The notes under the pieces were generated by a model, which made no database searches, was not told the origin of the DNA, and saw only the letters and a program-made list of their open reading frames with translations. Below, one piece after another: positions 26,259 to 34,157 of a stretch of 45,663 nucleotides of DNA. This DNA comes from Acidobacteriaceae bacterium (lineage in GTDB: Bacteria > Acidobacteriota > Terriglobia > Terriglobales > Acidobacteriaceae). Position numbers and translations under genes: made by a program. Positions within the stretch are counted from its first letter, which is position 1. Each line of letters starts with the position of its first letter. Location: the NCBI GenBank assembly GCA_027306695.1, contig DAHUZH010000012.1, forward strand, positions 1 to 45,663. The letters are read 5' to 3'.

Positions 26259-26289
26259 AGTATCGCAGTTGAGTGTATCACTGTCAACT
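26259..26289 (-). promoter_or_regulatory. dnaK promoter overlapped by a HAIR-like HspR operator
   Basis: On the minus strand: TTGACA (-35, 26287-26282), 17-bp spacer, GATACT (-10, 26264-26259), about 49 bp before the dnaK start. The perfect inverted repeat AGTTGA/TCAACT (26267-26272 and 26284-26289) covers the -35 and spacer. The spacing TTGA-N11-TCAA equals that of the HspR consensus HAIR (CTTGAGT-N7-ACTCAAG). The half nearest the gene reads ACTCAA exactly, the distal half TTGACA. Binding of HspR here would block RNA polymerase directly. Confidence 0.72.
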
Positions 26290-26398
26290 TAATTGATGCT
26301 CTCATTCGCGTAAAGGATGCAAACCCCCGCCGGGAAAGATTGGCAGGGAATCGCCCTAAAAATTTTCCTGTAACAATTTGTATTGCAATTAGTTACAT

Positions 26399-27262
26399 TC
26401 AAACCTGGCCCATGATCTTCCGCAGGTTGCGATAGCTGATCTGCAAGCTCTCCATCGGCGGCAGCGTCGTCGTGTCCTGCTCGACAAAGTAATAACGGAT
26501 GCCCTGCTGGTGCGCGACGGCCAGGACCTTCTTCCAGTCGATGCTCCCCGTTCCCACCTCGGTAAAGTGCTCCGCAGCCGCATCCAGTTTATGGGAGGTC
26601 GGGTAGCCCGGCTTACGGTCTTTCAGATGCAGCAGCCGGATGCGGTCTCGATACTTCCGCAGCATGGCCACCGGGTCCTGGCCCGCCTGCGTGACCCAGT
26701 AACAATCCATCTCCCACTCCACCAGCTTTGGATCGGTGCGCTCCATCAGCACATCGAAACCCGTTTTGCTGCCGAATTGCTGAAATTCGTAATCGTGATT
26801 GTGAAATGCGAAGCGCATCCCGAGCGCCCGCGTCTTCTCGCCCCATTGGTTGAACTGGTCCGCTGCCCGCTGAAATCCTTCCACAAAATTCCACATGTTT
26901 TTCGGCAGCATGGGGCAGATCATGTATCGGACGCCGAGTTCGTTGGCATAATCCAGCTTCCGGTCGAAGCCGTCGTAGTCGAAGTGGCCGCTCGGCACAC
27001 GCAGCCCATGATCGAGAATCATCTGCCGCAGTTGATGCGCTGGGTGCGAATAGACGTTCCAGTAGGTCTCCACTTCCTCATAGCCGATGCTGCGTATCTG
27101 CGCCAGCACGCCAGGAAGGTCCTGTTCCGCCAGATTGCGCACCGTATAGAGCTGCACCCCAAGCGGCTGGCGAGCGCCCGCAAAGGCAAACCTGCTCAAA
27201 GAAAGCGCCGGAACTCCCAGAGAAATTCCACGCAGAAAATTTCTTCGCGTCCAAGTCAACAT
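26399..27262 (-). CDS. Tat-exported sugar phosphate isomerase/epimerase-like TIM-barrel protein (287 aa)
   Basis: Begins with a twin-arginine signal (TRRNFLRGISLGVPALSLSR) and then an AP2Ec/xylose isomerase-like TIM barrel: PLGVQLYTVRNL, GYEEVETYW, VPSGHFDYD, MRFAFHNHDYEF and WEMDCYWVTQAG, with metal-ligand-type Glu/His/Asp residues (HNHD, EMD, LHLKDR) and a late EQD. Homologues isomerise or epimerise sugars or cyclitols; the substrate is unknown. Tat export implies folding with cofactor in the cytoplasm and action in the periplasm. AGGAG sits 8 bases before ATG 27262 and overlaps the stop of the VOC gene upstream, so the two genes are one operon (VOC first). Confidence 0.87.
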   Translation of the reverse strand: MLTWTRRNFLRGISLGVPALSLSRFAFAGARQPLGVQLYTVRNLAEQDLPGVLAQIRSIGYEEVETYWNVYSHPAHQLRQMILDHGLRVPSGHFDYDGFDRKLDYANELGVRYMICPMLPKNMWNFVEGFQRAADQFNQWGEKTRALGMRFAFHNHDYEFQQFGSKTGFDVLMERTDPKLVEWEMDCYWVTQAGQDPVAMLRKYRDRIRLLHLKDRKPGYPTSHKLDAAAEHFTEVGTGSIDWKKVLAVAHQQGIRYYFVEQDTTTLPPMESLQISYRNLRKIMGQV

Positions 27263-27277
27263 AAGATTTGCTCCTGA

Positions 27278-28210
27278 CTACTGCGGTCCGTGCGGCACTG
27301 GCAACGTGTATGGGGAACAGCAGGGCGTCTGGACAGGCCGAAACTCCATCAACTCCACGCGCGTGCCATCGGGGTCGTAGAGGTTCAGTTGCCATTTTCC
27401 ATCGCGGCCCATCTGCGCGTGCTCCCGCTGGGAAGGATGCCACCCCCGCTGTTGCAGAAATTCAGCGGTCTTCTGAATGCTCGCCACGCCCAGCGCAAAA
27501 TGGTTGAGCACGCCGCTTTCCTGCGGCGATGGCGCAGATGCTCCATGCAGCATATATTCAATCCAATCGCTTCCATTCGGCACTTGCATGTCCACCCAAT
27601 CGGTCGTGCCGTCCTTCATGCCGCCGTGCCATGCCTCGTGAAAGCCCAACACATCGCGATAGAAATGGTCCTCTGCGGCGCGGTCGTGCACGATGAAACC
27701 GGCATGAAGAACATGCCGGGAAATTTGCTTTCCCTGGATTTGAATGATCGGAACCAGACGCGCTTTAGTTGTTGCCTGAATAAATTCAATCCGGTGTCCT
27801 TCCGGGTCGTTCATCCAGAAAAACTGCGTGCCGTCCGCCTGCTCTTGGATATTTCCCGCAACTGCAACATGTTTGCCAAGCAGGTAACGGCGAAGCGCAA
27901 CCACATCCGGCGTGGCGAAGGCCACATATTCCAGGTGGTTGGCCATGCCTTTCAGTAGAGGATCGACCTCGATCGATTGCAGTGGACCCACGCGATACTG
28001 TTGCGTGGCCGATGGTCCGCCGTCTCGGTCCTCAACAAACCCGAGAAAATCCCCATAGAAATGCCTGGACTGGGCCATGTCGGACGCATACACTGCAACC
28101 TTCGCGATTCCTGTAATCGGTGGACGCCAGGAAGGACTTTGGGCGCGGAGAGAGACCGGCAGAGCGAGGACAACAGCGAGGACCGCACAAGAGAATTTTA
28201 TTCGCGACAC
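27278..28210 (-). CDS. secreted protein with two VOC/glyoxalase-like domains (310 aa)
   Basis: GTG 28210 is taken as start: GGAAGG lies just upstream and it begins a signal peptide (SRIKFSCAVLAVVLALPVSLRAQ). An upstream TTG (28249) would add 13 odd residues. Domain 1 (about residues 35-150): KVAVYASDMAQSRHFYGDFLGF, then FFWMNDPEGHRIEFIQ. Domain 2 (about 165-290): HAGFIVHDRAAEDHFYRDVLGF, LNHFALGV and WQLNLYDPDGTRVELMEF. The His and Glu residues in each domain match the usual metal site. VOC proteins include glyoxalases, dioxygenases and resistance proteins; the substrate cannot be assigned. It is followed after 15 bp by the Tat-exported TIM-barrel gene. Confidence 0.87.
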   Translation of the reverse strand: MSRIKFSCAVLAVVLALPVSLRAQSPSWRPPITGIAKVAVYASDMAQSRHFYGDFLGFVEDRDGGPSATQQYRVGPLQSIEVDPLLKGMANHLEYVAFATPDVVALRRYLLGKHVAVAGNIQEQADGTQFFWMNDPEGHRIEFIQATTKARLVPIIQIQGKQISRHVLHAGFIVHDRAAEDHFYRDVLGFHEAWHGGMKDGTTDWVDMQVPNGSDWIEYMLHGASAPSPQESGVLNHFALGVASIQKTAEFLQQRGWHPSQREHAQMGRDGKWQLNLYDPDGTRVELMEFRPVQTPCCSPYTLPVPHGPQ

Positions 28211-28299
28211 CAGTGGACCTTCCCGAACGACAAGAAAATCCTCTAACAAACGGCCCCGGATGTCTATGGCGCAGCGCGGGATTTTTCAGGAAAATAGCA

Positions 28300-28328
28300 T
28301 GGCCACGAAGAGGACATCTCCGTGGCCA
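28300..28328 (-). terminator. terminator-like hairpin after the DUF4382 gene
   Basis: Perfect 8-bp arms TGGCCACG (28300-28307) and CGTGGCCA (28321-28328) begin 24 bp after the stop of the lipoprotein gene. On the minus strand they are followed by TGCTATTTTCC, moderately T-rich. Confidence 0.55.
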
Positions 28329-28351
28329 AACCTGCGGTAGTCGAACAGCGT

Positions 28352-29860
28352 TTAGCTGTCGCCTTTATCTGTATTGCCAGTCTTATCCATATACCGGCCC
28401 ACCAGGATCGGCTTGCCAGTCATGGGATCTTCGAGCACCAGTCCCACCACCCGGACGACTGTATTTCCTGTGGCAGCCAGGTCGTCCATACTGGAAAATC
28501 CATCGCGAAATTCTGTTTCGCCGGTGAGGTACACCCGAATCGGATTTGCAGTTGGATTGCCATTGCTCAACAGATATCCCGCCACGCCATCTGGAACCAT
28601 CTCAAAGCTTTTGCTGGACTGGTTCATACTTCCAGCAACGATCGTTCCCGTAATGCCGCTCAATTGCAGCACGACGCGGTTCGTGGTGACGCTGCTGGCA
28701 TTCTGCGCATCGGATGCAGGACCGCCGATCGATACATGCTGGCCAGGAATGAGCAGGCTGGAGTTGAACAGGAATTGCAACAGTGGAGAATGACGGCGGA
28801 AGACGTAATACTTTTCTTTCCCCGTCAACTGCACGTTTGCGATCTGGCCCAGTTTCAGGACCGTATTAGTCGGCAGCAGCGACCGAACATACATCTGGAA
28901 CGTGTTCGCAGCGCCCGCGGTTGGGTTGACATAGGTCACAGTACCACCCACATAGAACCCATGCTGCGAAATGATGGCCACGTCGGTTGCATCGATCGTC
29001 TGCGTGTTCGGCTGGAACTGTCCGGCAATATCGACGATGGTCTGGTTCGGAACCAGGCTGGCAAGATTCACCTGGCCGTTATTGGCGCCCTGGCTATTGT
29101 CGTTTTCATCTCCATTGTCGTCCCATTCGGTGGGCGTCATGCCAGATCCGCTGTTCGCCTGGTTTAGCGCAACTGTGTACTGGCGACCGTCTCCTCTTTG
29201 AATCAGGAATGAATTTTGCGCGGTGCTGACACTGATGACCGTGCCATACATTTCATCGATTTCCGACGCGGGAGTATTTGGCGTGAGCGCGGTAAAGTCG
29301 ATGGTCGGATTGACCTGACCCGTCAACTGGCCTGTCGAGTCCGTCAGTAAAGACTGACGAAGGTTGAAGTCCATCTTCAAGCCGATGGCATTTCCCGCCG
29401 TGACCGTGAACGCTTTCGGCAACTGCACGATCACCGAGGAGTTCATCAGGCTGACGTTGCTCAGCGTACTGATTGTCGGCGCAGCTGGAGGTGTGCTGCT
29501 TATATTGAGATATGAAATGACTGGGTTCGAGAGCGAAACAGTCACCGTGTTGTATGTACCGGCAGGAATCGAATTGAAATCGAGGAGCGTCTGCAGGCCG
29601 TTGAAGCGTGCAAAATCGACAGTTTGTGCGTTTTGTAAAATGTTCACTCCTCCGCTGCCGCCGTTGGATAGAGTAACGCTGTTGATGGTGACCTGGAATG
29701 AGACCACACTCGGTAGAGGCGCGTCTGTGCCCGTCAAAAAGACAGGCGCGCTCTGCGCGTTGGAAGTTACAGATGCGGATGGAGAACTCGTGCCACAACC
29801 AGCCAGACCTGCGGCCAGGGTACAAGCGACGAGTCCACAAAGAAGGTCCTTGTGCCTCAT
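28352..29860 (-). CDS. DUF4382-type lipoprotein (502 aa)
   Basis: ATG 29860 follows AAGGAAAGGA and gives a lipoprotein signal peptide (LLCGLVACTLAAGLAGC). An N-terminal beta domain of DUF4382 type extends to about residue 185: FLTGTDAPLPSVVSFQVTIN, QTVDFARFNGLQTLLDF, GTYNTVTVSLSNP. The rest consists of several small beta units: EIDEMYGTVISVSTAQNSFL, FYVGGTVTYVNP and ITGTIVAGSMNQSSKSFEM; these resemble the DUF5666-like repeats seen in such proteins. An acidic Asn/Asp/Gly-rich loop (WDDNGDENDNSQGANNGQ) near residue 250 could bind calcium. The protein should be membrane-anchored outside the cytoplasm; function is unknown. It is monocistronic, with a terminator-like hairpin downstream. Confidence 0.82.
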   Translation of the reverse strand: MRHKDLLCGLVACTLAAGLAGCGTSSPSASVTSNAQSAPVFLTGTDAPLPSVVSFQVTINSVTLSNGGSGGVNILQNAQTVDFARFNGLQTLLDFNSIPAGTYNTVTVSLSNPVISYLNISSTPPAAPTISTLSNVSLMNSSVIVQLPKAFTVTAGNAIGLKMDFNLRQSLLTDSTGQLTGQVNPTIDFTALTPNTPASEIDEMYGTVISVSTAQNSFLIQRGDGRQYTVALNQANSGSGMTPTEWDDNGDENDNSQGANNGQVNLASLVPNQTIVDIAGQFQPNTQTIDATDVAIISQHGFYVGGTVTYVNPTAGAANTFQMYVRSLLPTNTVLKLGQIANVQLTGKEKYYVFRRHSPLLQFLFNSSLLIPGQHVSIGGPASDAQNASSVTTNRVVLQLSGITGTIVAGSMNQSSKSFEMVPDGVAGYLLSNGNPTANPIRVYLTGETEFRDGFSSMDDLAATGNTVVRVVGLVLEDPMTGKPILVGRYMDKTGNTDKGDS

Positions 29861-30068
29861 GGGAGAATTCCTTTCCTTGCAACTCACTTGGGATGATGCG
29901 CCGCTCATGATCGAGCGAAGGCGGCTGCCATTCACACAGGAAAACGCCAGCGCAGGAAAAAAGTTGCGCCGGAGAATTTTTAAGCTGGAAAGGAAGACAG
30001 GATTTACGGAAGGTTGAAGGCAGCAAGGGCCAAACTTTTAAGCTCTGCCGAGGGTCTGAAGAAGTCGT

Positions 30069-30096
30069 CGGGGAGAATTAAGAGAAATTCTCCCCG
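30069..30096 (-). terminator. strong hairpin after the S10 peptidase gene
   Basis: Perfect 11-bp arms CGGGGAGAATT (30069-30079) and AATTCTCCCCG (30086-30096) with loop AAGAGA start 15 bp past the peptidase stop. No T-run follows on the minus strand, though TTTTT lies between stop and stem. Confidence 0.6.
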
Positions 30097-30110
30097 CAAC
30101 TAAAAACAAA

Positions 30111-31688
30111 CTACGGGGTCAATGCGCTTGTGTAGAATTGTGCCAGGTCGCCCTTCAATTGTTTCAGCGCGTCCACATTCAGATAAATCATGTGGCCGGA
30201 GGGATAATAGCCGAAGTGAATGTTCTTCTGTAGCGTCGGGTCCAGTTGCATGTGGGAAATGTCGAACTCCGTCTTGAAGAACGGCGTGGCCAGATCGAAA
30301 TAGCCGTTGGCAGAGAACAGTTTCATGTGTGGGTTTTCGCGCATCGCCGCGCCGAGGTCGAGCGCAACGTCCGGCCATTTTTCCTGCCCGTAGGGACCTC
30401 TGACACCGGGCGGAGTGTGCTTCCAGTCCCATTTGAAATCCGGCCCGTACGCGGTCGCTTTATACACATCGTCCGATGAGTACTTCAATTCAGTCCCGAG
30501 ATAGTTGTGGAAGGCAGCCACAAATGCCCCGGTGATTCCCGTGTCAGATGGATCGTAGGATGGCGTCGCGCCGACCGCATCCATGTCGATGCCTTCAAAG
30601 CGCGCATCGTAACGGCCCAGGGTACGTCGGTCATCGCGCATCAGCTCTTTGCGAAATTGCGAAGGAGAAACGCGCAGGTTCGCCTCCTTCAAATACTTCA
30701 CGCTCAGGCCGGTCATCTGGCTCAGCTTTTGCGCGACCTCATCTTCCTGCACGGCGCTCAGGTTCGCCCCTTGCCATAGCGCTTCCGCGTATGGGCCGCG
30801 CGCATAGGCACGCACCTGATTCAAAAATGTTGGCAAGTCGGCGGGCTTGTTGGCCAACTTATCGTGGTACCAGGCGATCGCTGCGTAGGAAGGCAGGCTG
30901 CCGATGTAGTCCGTGTCCAGTCCTGGAGCTTCATCGTTGTAGTTCAGGACGGACGACACGAGAACGACCCCGTTGAGATAAATGCCGCTCTGCAACAAGG
31001 AATACGACAACGCTCCCGACCGCGTTGTTCCGTAAGATTCTCCGATGAGGAATTTCGGTGAGTTCCAGCGCTGGTTCACCGTAAGGTAACGCGCAATAAA
31101 ACGATTGAAGGCGCGAGCATCTTCATCCACGCCAATAAAATCTTTCAGCGTGCCTTTGCCGACAGGCCGGGAAAATCCCGTGCCCATGGCGTCGATAAAT
31201 ACCAGGTCTGTTTTATCCAGCAGGCTGTACTGGTTGGGGACCAGGTGATACGGCGCAGGTCCGGTCGCCTTTGGGCTGTCCGTTTCAATCCGCATCGGCC
31301 CAAACGATCCCATGTGCAGCCACAAGGTCGAAGAACCGGGGCCTCCGTTGTAAAGAAAAGTAATGGGCCGCGATTTTGCCTCCGCGCCGTCCTGGGTATA
31401 AGCAACATAGAAGATGCTGCCGTTAGGCTGGTTCTTGTCGTCGCGGACCAGCAAAGTGCCTGCGGTCGCGGTGTAGTGGATGGTCTGACCGTTCAATGCC
31501 AGGGTGTGCTGGGTCACTGAGCTTTGCTCTTTCGGAATGGCGGCGGGCTTATTCGCATCCGCAGCGGCGGGCGGTTGTGCCTTGGCTTCGTCTGGCTTTT
31601 TCTCCTGCGCCAGGACCGTTGTTCCCGCAAACATTCCAACCAAGGCTATAAGGCATAAATTTCTCATCCCGCTTCGCATGCTGTACAT
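30111..31688 (-). CDS. secreted serine carboxypeptidase, peptidase family S10 (525 aa)
   Basis: Alpha/beta-hydrolase exopeptidase acting outside the cytoplasm. A signal peptide (RNLCLIALVGMFAGTTVLAQ) is followed by a Lys/Ala/Pro-rich linker. The oxyanion motif NGGPGSS spans 114-120, the nucleophile is Ser218 in GESYG, and Asp465 (NGYFDLATP) and His499 (YPSGHMIY) complete the triad. S10 enzymes remove C-terminal residues from peptides at acid pH and are unusually common in acidobacteria. GAGGAGG precedes ATG 31688 closely; ATG 31679 or 31667 could also serve. The gene stands alone, with its own promoter presumably in the 116 bp upstream and a strong hairpin downstream. Confidence 0.9.
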   Translation of the reverse strand: MYSMRSGMRNLCLIALVGMFAGTTVLAQEKKPDEAKAQPPAAADANKPAAIPKEQSSVTQHTLALNGQTIHYTATAGTLLVRDDKNQPNGSIFYVAYTQDGAEAKSRPITFLYNGGPGSSTLWLHMGSFGPMRIETDSPKATGPAPYHLVPNQYSLLDKTDLVFIDAMGTGFSRPVGKGTLKDFIGVDEDARAFNRFIARYLTVNQRWNSPKFLIGESYGTTRSGALSYSLLQSGIYLNGVVLVSSVLNYNDEAPGLDTDYIGSLPSYAAIAWYHDKLANKPADLPTFLNQVRAYARGPYAEALWQGANLSAVQEDEVAQKLSQMTGLSVKYLKEANLRVSPSQFRKELMRDDRRTLGRYDARFEGIDMDAVGATPSYDPSDTGITGAFVAAFHNYLGTELKYSSDDVYKATAYGPDFKWDWKHTPPGVRGPYGQEKWPDVALDLGAAMRENPHMKLFSANGYFDLATPFFKTEFDISHMQLDPTLQKNIHFGYYPSGHMIYLNVDALKQLKGDLAQFYTSALTP

Positions 31689-31804
31689 GACCTCCTCAAA
31701 AATAATTGCGCTCTTGGACTGCTGTTCCTTGCGGACACACTCATCCTAAAACAAGGACGACGGCACGTTGCAAAAAGACGCCGAAAAAACACGCTTTGGT
31801 ATTT

Positions 31805-34051
31805 TTAATTTGCATTGCTGCTGTTGGCAGGGCTGGTCACAATGCTGGAATGCAAATGCCAAGGGATACTCTCGTTGGAAATCTCGGGATGGTTCCGCAG
31901 GAATTCCAGCGCATACATGTTCGCCATCGGATCGTCCTTCTCATCGGCGAACAGGGCAGCCTCCTGTGCTGCCTGTTTCTTCATCCCCAGACGGCGGTAC
32001 AAAATCGCCAGATTGTAATGGGCCGCGAGATCGTCGGGGTCGATCTGCTGGAGCGCCTGATACTGCTCCAGCGCCAGCGAATACTTGCGCTCCTGATAGT
32101 ACGAGTAACCCAGTTCGCGGTGTGCGTCGCGCGAATAAGGAAATTGCTGCGTCACCGACCGAAGATCGGTGATGGCGGAATCCAGATGCCCCTGATTACG
32201 CTCCACCAACGCCAGGTAATACAGCGCGCGCGCGTTGCCCGGACTGAGCGCAAGCGCCTTTTCCACGCCCGCCCGCGCCGAACCATATTTCTCCCAGGAA
32301 ATCTCCGTCACAGCGATGTTCGTATAGGCGTCCGCATAGTCCGGGCGCGATTTTGTCACCTGCTCGAAGGCGTGCACTGCTGCGGCATATTGCATTTCAT
32401 CGAGCAGGCCGATGCCATAGTCGTTCCACCGCATCCAGTCAGGATTATCGCCAGCCACAGGTACTTGTGGCGTATTCTGTCCAATCTGAATCGTACGCAC
32501 CTGCTCGGCGACCTCCACCACCGGATACGCAGGATGGTCTTTGCCGAGAATGAAATTCAAATAGTCCTGCATAAAATGCCGGTAGTTGACCCGCGCCGTA
32601 ATTTGCAGAGGGCCTTTGGCGGCGGCGGGAATGCGGAACTGATAGCGCACCAGCGTCGAGCGGCCGCTCTGGATCGTGTTGTCATAGGCCACCACGCGCC
32701 GAGACCACACCTGGTGCAGATCGAGATATCGGCCATGCTTATCGAGCATCCGATTGGTAAAGCTGTGGGCCTGCGCTTCCAGCGTTCCATCGGGGTTGAG
32801 ATAACCGCTGTGATAGATCACATGCCCGGTAGAGTCGGTCACTTCAAACTCCACCCACGCCTCATAGAAATCGCGCTGTTCTGGAATCAGCGAATGACCG
32901 ATCTGTTTGTTCTGGATCACAACCATGGCCTCGACGACATCCTTCGGCTCCAGCGTGAATGCCGTGGAACCCAAAGGCGCGATCAGCTTGTCGTCGCTCG
33001 CTTTGCGAAGCGCGAACAGATCGACATTCAAGCGCTGGTCTTTCAAGTACGCTTCCGTCTTCTGCAGTTGCTCGGGATATTTGTAGTAGTACGGAATCGC
33101 CGTGTTGCCGCCGGTCCATCGATGACTCGCGACGCTTCCATTCTTCGCGCTGTAATCGTGCAGGGTCGAACTCTCGCGGACCATGTGGCAGTCCTGGCAG
33201 GTCTGCTGTGGCTTGCTATAAAACGGCAGCGGGTTCTGCTTGGAATAGGACGATGTCTGCCATTCATCGTAGGTCCCAAAGGCGCGCAGCCATTTATAGC
33301 CATTCAAAATGCGCGGCAAAGCCGCTTTATGGCAGCTCCCGCAATACTCTGGCGATTTGTAGAAGTCCTTCATCACCGCCCTGCTATGGCGCTCGGGATG
33401 GGCCAGAATCGCATCGAAGCTGACCTCGCCAGGAATCGGAACTCCCTTGGCGTCCACCGTCACCGCGGGAACGCCCATCACGTAGGAGCCAGTCCCATAG
33501 TTGGCCTGAATTTTTGCGATGGAATGGCAGACCATGCAGGTCACGCCATCGTCGTCGAAGCTCCGCTTCACCTTGGAACCAGGCGTCATGGCGCCTGAAA
33601 ACAACGCGATTGGGTTATGGCAGCCCTCGCAATGGCGCGCCGATGGAATGCCTTTCTCATCCATCAGCAACTGGACGTTCTTGGTATAGAAAGGCTCGCG
33701 AAAAGAATTGGCATGCGAGGACTCGCGCCACTGGTGATACGTCGCCTCATGGCAATGGGCGCAATAGGCCGCCGTGGGAAATGCTCCCGGCTGAATAAAT
33801 GTGCCGCCCTCAATCTGGGCATTGCTGGGCCAGAAGGGATGCTCCTTGCCCCATGGAAATTGATAGGTTTTTGCAATTTCCGACGAATAAGCCGAACGCG
33901 CCGCGCTAAAGTCCTCCTGCGCGCGGACGCTTTTCGTGCACCACAAAAATAAAGCAGCGCCCGCAGCCAACACCATACCCGCTAAGCCCAGAAAAAAACC
34001 TGTTTTACAAATTGGCAATGAATGACCCGAAGATGAAAATCGCTTTGTCAC
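31805..34051 (-). CDS. pentaheme cytochrome c with C-terminal TPR domain (748 aa)
   Basis: Starts at GTG 34051. A membrane anchor or uncleaved signal lies at about residues 18-38. Five heme c motifs follow: CAHCH (97-101), CEGCH (141-145), CMVCH (172-176), CGSCH (237-241) and CQDCH (285-289). This is the arrangement of cytochrome c-554/NrfA-like proteins, with many His residues for second ligands. A beta-rich middle (about 330-530) comes next, then five TPR-like repeats (about 545-720; WNDYGIGLLDEMQYAAAVHA, YYLALVERNQGHLDSAI, HRELGYSYYQERKYSLALEQ). Located outside the inner membrane and presumably part of an electron-transfer complex; the TPRs likely bind a partner. Substrate and partner are not encoded next to it. 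Confidence 0.88.
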   Translation of the reverse strand: MTKRFSSSGHSLPICKTGFFLGLAGMVLAAGAALFLWCTKSVRAQEDFSAARSAYSSEIAKTYQFPWGKEHPFWPSNAQIEGGTFIQPGAFPTAAYCAHCHEATYHQWRESSHANSFREPFYTKNVQLLMDEKGIPSARHCEGCHNPIALFSGAMTPGSKVKRSFDDDGVTCMVCHSIAKIQANYGTGSYVMGVPAVTVDAKGVPIPGEVSFDAILAHPERHSRAVMKDFYKSPEYCGSCHKAALPRILNGYKWLRAFGTYDEWQTSSYSKQNPLPFYSKPQQTCQDCHMVRESSTLHDYSAKNGSVASHRWTGGNTAIPYYYKYPEQLQKTEAYLKDQRLNVDLFALRKASDDKLIAPLGSTAFTLEPKDVVEAMVVIQNKQIGHSLIPEQRDFYEAWVEFEVTDSTGHVIYHSGYLNPDGTLEAQAHSFTNRMLDKHGRYLDLHQVWSRRVVAYDNTIQSGRSTLVRYQFRIPAAAKGPLQITARVNYRHFMQDYLNFILGKDHPAYPVVEVAEQVRTIQIGQNTPQVPVAGDNPDWMRWNDYGIGLLDEMQYAAAVHAFEQVTKSRPDYADAYTNIAVTEISWEKYGSARAGVEKALALSPGNARALYYLALVERNQGHLDSAITDLRSVTQQFPYSRDAHRELGYSYYQERKYSLALEQYQALQQIDPDDLAAHYNLAILYRRLGMKKQAAQEAALFADEKDDPMANMYALEFLRNHPEISNESIPWHLHSSIVTSPANSSNAN

Positions 34052-34157
34052 AGCCCTGATTCACTCACTGGATGCTTTGATTCGGAGATTAGCCCCGCGA
34101 TTTCTTCATGTCAACGCTCGCCAAGCATCCATGTGCGGCCGCTCAAACCGGCGCACT

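Noticed and set aside
31706-33598. 630-codon plus-strand open frame
   Set aside because: Antisense to the pentaheme cytochrome with five CXXCH motifs; a shadow of GC-rich coding.
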